A program made the translations under genes and the position numbers. Shown piece by piece: positions 59,876 through 64,000 of a stretch of DNA of 64,000 nucleotides (positions are counted from its first letter, which is position 1; each line of letters begins with the position of its first letter). The stretch comes from Phallusia mammillata (lineage: Eukaryota; Chordata; Ascidiacea; Phlebobranchia; Ascidiidae), in assembly GCA_003260075.1 (NCBI GenBank), contig QLIY01000130.1, positions 166,806 to 230,805 of the forward strand, in the 5' to 3' direction. The notes beneath the pieces are model-generated. The model ran no database searches. It saw only the letters and a program-made list of their open reading frames with translations, and was not told where the DNA came from.

Positions 59876-60945
59876 GGTAACGTATATTTTCTTGCAAAAT
59901 TATAAAAATGTTGGATGGTTGTTTAGCTTTCTTTGCACTAGCATAAAACATTTGTTACAAATTTATTTTATTTGGGTATTTTTCACGCGTTATTGAAACC
60001 AGTTAAAGAAATGTTACATTAACCCCAACTGTGGCATTGGGATGTTAACCTTGCTCAAAGCATGTCACGTTTTTGTGTCGTAACTGCAATATCTATTATT
60101 GGTCATGATAGAAAGAAGCATTGCTGTCAGCATTGGCTGGCTTAATTTTTTTTTCTGCTGCCAAATTTGCTGCTTGCGTCAGAGAATTTGTGTTGCTAGG
60201 CAATTGTCACATGTTGCAGGTACTACTAAGTGTTGTGTGCAAAATCAAAGGATTAAAATCTTCAATACGACCAATGTTTCAATTTAAAACCAAGTTTCAT
60301 GACTGAAAACTATTCAGTGGCATTTGTTAAGTGTTTTGCAGGATTTGGTAAAAAAAGATGTTCAAAAAAATGTAGTTCGAATAAAAAACATAAGTTTACC
60401 TCCAAGGGGGGGGGGTTGGTAACGTATATTTTCTTGCAAAATTGTTGGATGGTTGTTTAGCTTTCTTTGCACTAGCATAAAACATTTGTTACAAATTTAT
60501 TTTATTTGGGTATTTTTCACGCGTTATTGAAACCAGTTAAAGAAATGTTACATTAACCCCAACTGTGGCATTGGGATGTTAACCTTGCTCAAAGCATGTC
60601 ACGTTTTTGTGTCGTAACTGCAATATCTATTATTGGTCATGATAGAAAGAAGCATTGCTGTCAGCATTGGCTGGCTTAATTTTTTTTTCTGCTGCCAAAT
60701 TTGCTGCTTGCGTCAGAGAATTTGTGTTGCTAGGCAATTGTCACATGTTGCAGGTACTACTAAGTGTTGTGTGCAAAATCAAAGGATTAAAATCTTCAAT
60801 ACGACCAATGTTTCAATTTAAAACCAAGTTTCATGACTGAAAACTATTCAGTGGCATTTGTTAAGTGTTTTGCAGGATTTGGTAAAAAAAAATGTTCAAA
60901 AAAATGTAGTTCGAATAAAAAACATAAGTTTACCTCCAACATAAG
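59876..60945. repeat. about 530-bp duplication across a G10 joint, LIS1 3' region
   Basis: 59876-60405 repeats as 60416-60945 with one 8-base indel (AATTATAAAAATGTTGG versus AATTGTTGG) and very few substitutions. The left copy ends at TACCTCCAA, and the right continues TACCTCCAACATAAG. This is the likely LIS1 3' UTR. Confidence 0.92.
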
Positions 60946-61197
60946 ACTTGACACATTTTCGGTCAATTAGCTAATACCTTTGTTTAGATGTTTTAGGGTA
61001 AAAGTGTAAACAAAATGGAAACAATTTTGTGATCATTATTCCTACACAATCTACATGATTTATTAAGTGTTGACCTAAATTTTTCTGAACAAGCAACCGT
61101 TTTGGCATCTGAATTTGGTGTTTTTCGCATGAATTGTTATTATTAGTGGCGTTTGCGTGTACATATAAATTAACTTGTTTAAACTATTTAAATTGCT

Positions 61198-61445
61198 GCA
61201 GCGTTTTTTCTGTGTTCCGCAAAGAATGTCGGTCTAAATTTTTGTTGCATCATTTACATGTGTCATGCAACGAAGCATGGAAGTTCCAAAACCGAAACAA
61301 CTGTTAGAGTTTTGTTTATTGGGGGGGGGGTCTGTGTTCCGCAAAGAATGTCGGTCTAAATTTGTGTTGCATCATTTACATGTGTCATGCAACAAAGCAT
61401 GGAAGTTCCAAAACCGAAACAACTGTTAGAGTTTTGTTTATTGTC
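61198..61445. repeat. about 115-bp duplication across a G10 joint
   Basis: 61210-61320 repeats as 61331-61442 with two or three substitutions. G10 at 61321-61330. No gene is seen from 60946 to 62100. Confidence 0.9.
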
Positions 61446-62104
61446 AATTTTCACAAGTTCATAACGTTGTAATGAGGGACGGACCACTTATGTGCTATTG
61501 TTCAACTACAACGCTATATGCTAAATTACATGGGACAGCTTTAATGGAAGGTTGGCCTACATCAAATTGGTTTGAAATTAAAAGTAACAAAACTGTGGAA
61601 ATTTAAAGCATCACATCACTACTATGGCCCTCTTCTGGCTAAGGTTAACCATACCTTCCTGAAAAAACACATAACTTACTCTAAATGCTGGGTTGGGGCC
61701 CATGACCACAGGCATCTTAATGTTGGATTCAAATATATTTGCTGTAGTTTGTTTTGGGTGCATGAGCTTCCAATTATTAAAGCAACTAACAACTTCTCTT
61801 GCATCAAATTCACGTCACACAAACAAGACATTTGAATTTCACCTTTAAAAATATAACACTGTAACAAACGCTGAATTCTGGCTGACTAAATTCATTAAAG
61901 TTTTGATTTCACATATTGTCTTCGTAAAATATAAACCACGAAAGTTTAAGTTTCCCCCTGTTAATCTTTATGCTTGGAAACCTGGTGATTATTGTTATCA
62001 TTCAAATACATGTCGTCAAGCACTGAGTGTTGATTTGTACAGTCTATCATGAGGTTTAGTTTAGAGTTCACAAAGTTGTTGTATTTTTTTGACATACAGT
62101 AGAC

Positions 62105-62379
62105 CAGGGGTCGGCAACCCCTGGCATGTGTGCCAAGGTTGACATGCGAGGTGGTTTTTCATGGCACGCCAACCGATTTTCGTGTTTGTATTGAAGTAAC
62201 AAACATTAACCTGACACACTGTTTGTTATCTTAAAATTCAGCCTTACATACACAAAACACTCTGCTTGTCTTTATTATTGATATCTGCTAGCACGAACCA
62301 CTATTATTTAGAAAAATGTCATTAACATGGAAACAACAAGTAAATTGGCACGCGTCTCCTAAAAGGTTGCCGACCCCTG
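62105..62379. mobile_element. hAT MITE with perfect 8-bp target duplication
   Basis: The ends CAGGGGTCGGCAACC (both, inverted) are perfect over 15 bases. Target duplication CAGTAGAC (62097-62104, 62380-62387) is identical. Same family as 35176-35470, reverse orientation. Confidence 0.93.
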
Positions 62380-62828
62380 CAGTAGACACTTAACAATGAT
62401 GAAACACCACCCTAGGGCTAAGTTATTAAAAGTATTTTTTTGCTTAATCTTACATTGCTTGATACTATTTTTTTTCTGAAACACAACTTATAGACAAGCA
62501 ACCTCGCAGTTAATTGAAAGCTTTTACTTAATCTCCAACCTGCTTGACAATTTAAAAGTTGATTGATTGATGATATAAAGTAAAATATGTGATGTTCTAT
62601 CGTTCTGTACCTTGGTGTAACAAGCAGTTTTTCAAATTTTGGTAAGTGTGATTTAACTTAATAAATCTTACGTCTTATTTAAACACAGTGATTTTATAGA
62701 CTTGAACAGCACTAAAGTGTATATACAAACGACAACAGCTTGAACATACACATCAAATTTACTTTACTCAAAAAATACAATTTTATAAAAGACATCGACA
62801 AGTCCATTGAAGATCTGCACAGAGAGGT

Positions 62829-62916
62829 TCACACAGTGTGTTTGACGACATGAGCTGCCTCCACAACAGTTTGCACTGGTCTTCTTACCCGTGGATCCAA
62901 TACTGGGATTGCGAGA
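62829..62916 (-). CDS. probable last coding exon of an unidentified gene
   Basis: On the minus strand a TATTTTTAG acceptor is followed by 88 bases coding (L)AIPVLDPRVRRPVQTVVE and AAHVVKHTV, then TGA. The composition is protein-like and less AT-rich than the flanks. Upstream exons would lie right of 62916, probably beyond the window. I do not recognise the family. It could be chance, since it rests on one short frame and a good acceptor. Confidence 0.42.
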
Positions 62917-62989
62917 CTAAAAATACAAATTGAAGTGGTTAAATACCTTAATACAGCATTTGGTAAAGTGAAGCTTCATATAGTTCAGT

Positions 62990-63170
62990 GTTTCTCAATC
63001 TGGGGTTTGCGACCGGACAAAGGGGTTGCCAAGCACTTTTCAAGGGGTCACGAAGACGCATCCCAATTTGAAATGATTTTATCCATGTCATAAAAACTTT
63101 ACCCATGACTTCTGTTTGTCATAGTAACTGAGACGGCAGTTTGATTTAGAATTGTCACAACAGCATTTGC
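62990..63170. repeat. possible hAT-like repeat end
   Basis: CAGTGTTTCTCAATCTGGGG followed by GGGGTTGCCAAGC and GGGGTCACGAAG resembles the terminus of the element at 7039-7430. The opposite end was not found. Confidence 0.4.
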
Positions 63171-63174
63171 GATT

Positions 63175-64000
63175 GTATACTTCTGAATGATTGTGGTTTT
63201 TGACTTTTTTGACATAAAAAGACAACATACAACAGAAACTCTAACAACAGAAATGTTACACAAGTGTTGAATAATAGAGAAATGTTACTTAGAAACAGAA
63301 AATGTACAGAAGAACATGGTTGTTCATTTTCCTGTATAAAGGAATTTTCACAAAAAAAACATCACAAAATCAGTCCCAAAAGTGGCTGCATTTTCCTTAA
63401 ACCCAACACAAACAATCGAAAACCAAAAACAGAATTTTCAATCAAAAACCAACAAGAGATGATCACTTCAAGTTTGCACACATTAATACCATCTCCACTC
63501 TTTTTTGTGCCTTCTTTAAGCAAGTGCAGTTTATTGACTTGATGGACCCTTGAGTCCATGATAGGAACAGCAAACCTGATATAGTGGTGTTTGTGTTCAA
63601 TTTACAAGTGCCAAGAGTTTTCAAAGGAACATTATTTGACTAAAACTAATTTAGGACGCCATAGCGCCATTATTACAATGCAAGGTGACAATATTATGTT
63701 TTGCTTAAAAAAATAAAAATTAATTAAAATTTTAATTCCCATTTGTATTTAAACTGGTAATTATTAATCCAATTTTAGCTATATTTGTTTCAGATAGCAT
63801 TAAAACTGCGGGGGGGGGGATATACTTCTGAATGATTGTGGTTTTTGACTTTTTTGACATAAAAAGATGACATACAACAGAAATGTTACACAAGTGTTGA
63901 ATAATAGAGAAATGTTACTTAGAAACAGAAAATGTACAGAAGAATATGGTAAGTTGTTCATTTTCCTGTATAAAGGAATTTTCACAAAAAAAACATCACA
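63175..64000. repeat. duplication across a G10 joint, running off the window
   Basis: 63176-63809 begins to repeat at 63820 (ATACTTCTGAATGATTGTGG). The right copy lacks about 15 bases and gains GTAA in places. G10 at 63810-63819. Non-coding. Confidence 0.87.

Noticed and set aside
60099..60840. Two identical 61-62-codon frames as a duplicated small gene
   Set aside because: They lie in the two copies of the LIS1 3' region duplication around G10; no start context, domain or codon bias supports them.
32706..63819. G tracts as telomeric, switch-region or programmed-rearrangement signals
   Set aside because: No telomere repeat, no heptamer/nonamer or similar partner motif, and positions coincide with allelic overlaps instead of functional boundaries.
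1..64000. CRISPR array, operon, phage or other prokaryotic system
   Set aside because: No evenly spaced short repeats with unique spacers, no ribosome-binding sites, and clear spliceosomal introns throughout.

Overview
The window is eukaryotic nuclear DNA: AT-rich, with spliced genes whose exons end in GT..AG, many short non-coding elements and no bacterial-type gene packing. Gene content (a complete LIS1, malectin, a tetraspanin, adhesion and LDLa-bearing GPCRs, a MANSC/LDLa/VWC membrane protein), modest intron sizes and many imperfect, allele-like duplications suggest an invertebrate deuterostome with high heterozygosity. An ascidian tunicate such as Ciona is my best inference, but it is not proven by the sequence.

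Layout. 1-1833: tail of an upstream receptor paralogue, then a broken pogo/Tigger-type transposase. 1982-5720: a decayed adhesion GPCR copy. 8327-14190: its intact tandem paralogue, a VWA-GAIN/GPS-7TM receptor of 826 codons in nine exons. 15872-19931 (minus): a class A GPCR with many LDLa modules, interrupted by an assembly joint marked by a single n. 23755-30108 (plus): malectin. 35638-44855 (minus): a six-exon gene reconstructed here (455 aa), signal peptide-MANSC-LDLa-VWC-TM-PPxY tail. 47808-50813 (minus): a tetraspanin. 51863-59709 (plus): LIS1/PAFAH1B1, 407 aa in eleven exons. 62829-62916 (minus): a likely last exon of an unidentified gene. The rest is intergenic or intronic and full of hAT-type MITEs with 8-bp target duplications, one piggyBac-type MITE and tRNA-derived SINEs.

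The strangest signal is a set of about 36 G or C homopolymers. Most are 9-12 bases long and sit exactly between two imperfect copies of the same sequence. Every tract left of 31.5 kb is poly-C and every tract right of 32.7 kb is poly-G. One duplicated pair differs by a clean MITE insertion (filled versus empty site), as two haplotypes would. I read the short tracts mainly as joints where overlapping allelic contigs were placed end to end. The long tracts (20-89 bases) mostly lack flanking duplication and may have another origin. Duplicated exons next to such joints should therefore not be taken at face value.

The genes do not form a pathway. LIS1 (dynein regulation) and malectin (ER glycoprotein quality control) are housekeeping genes; the receptors and the tetraspanin are cell-surface proteins. 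The two adhesion GPCR copies form a tandem array that continues beyond the left edge.
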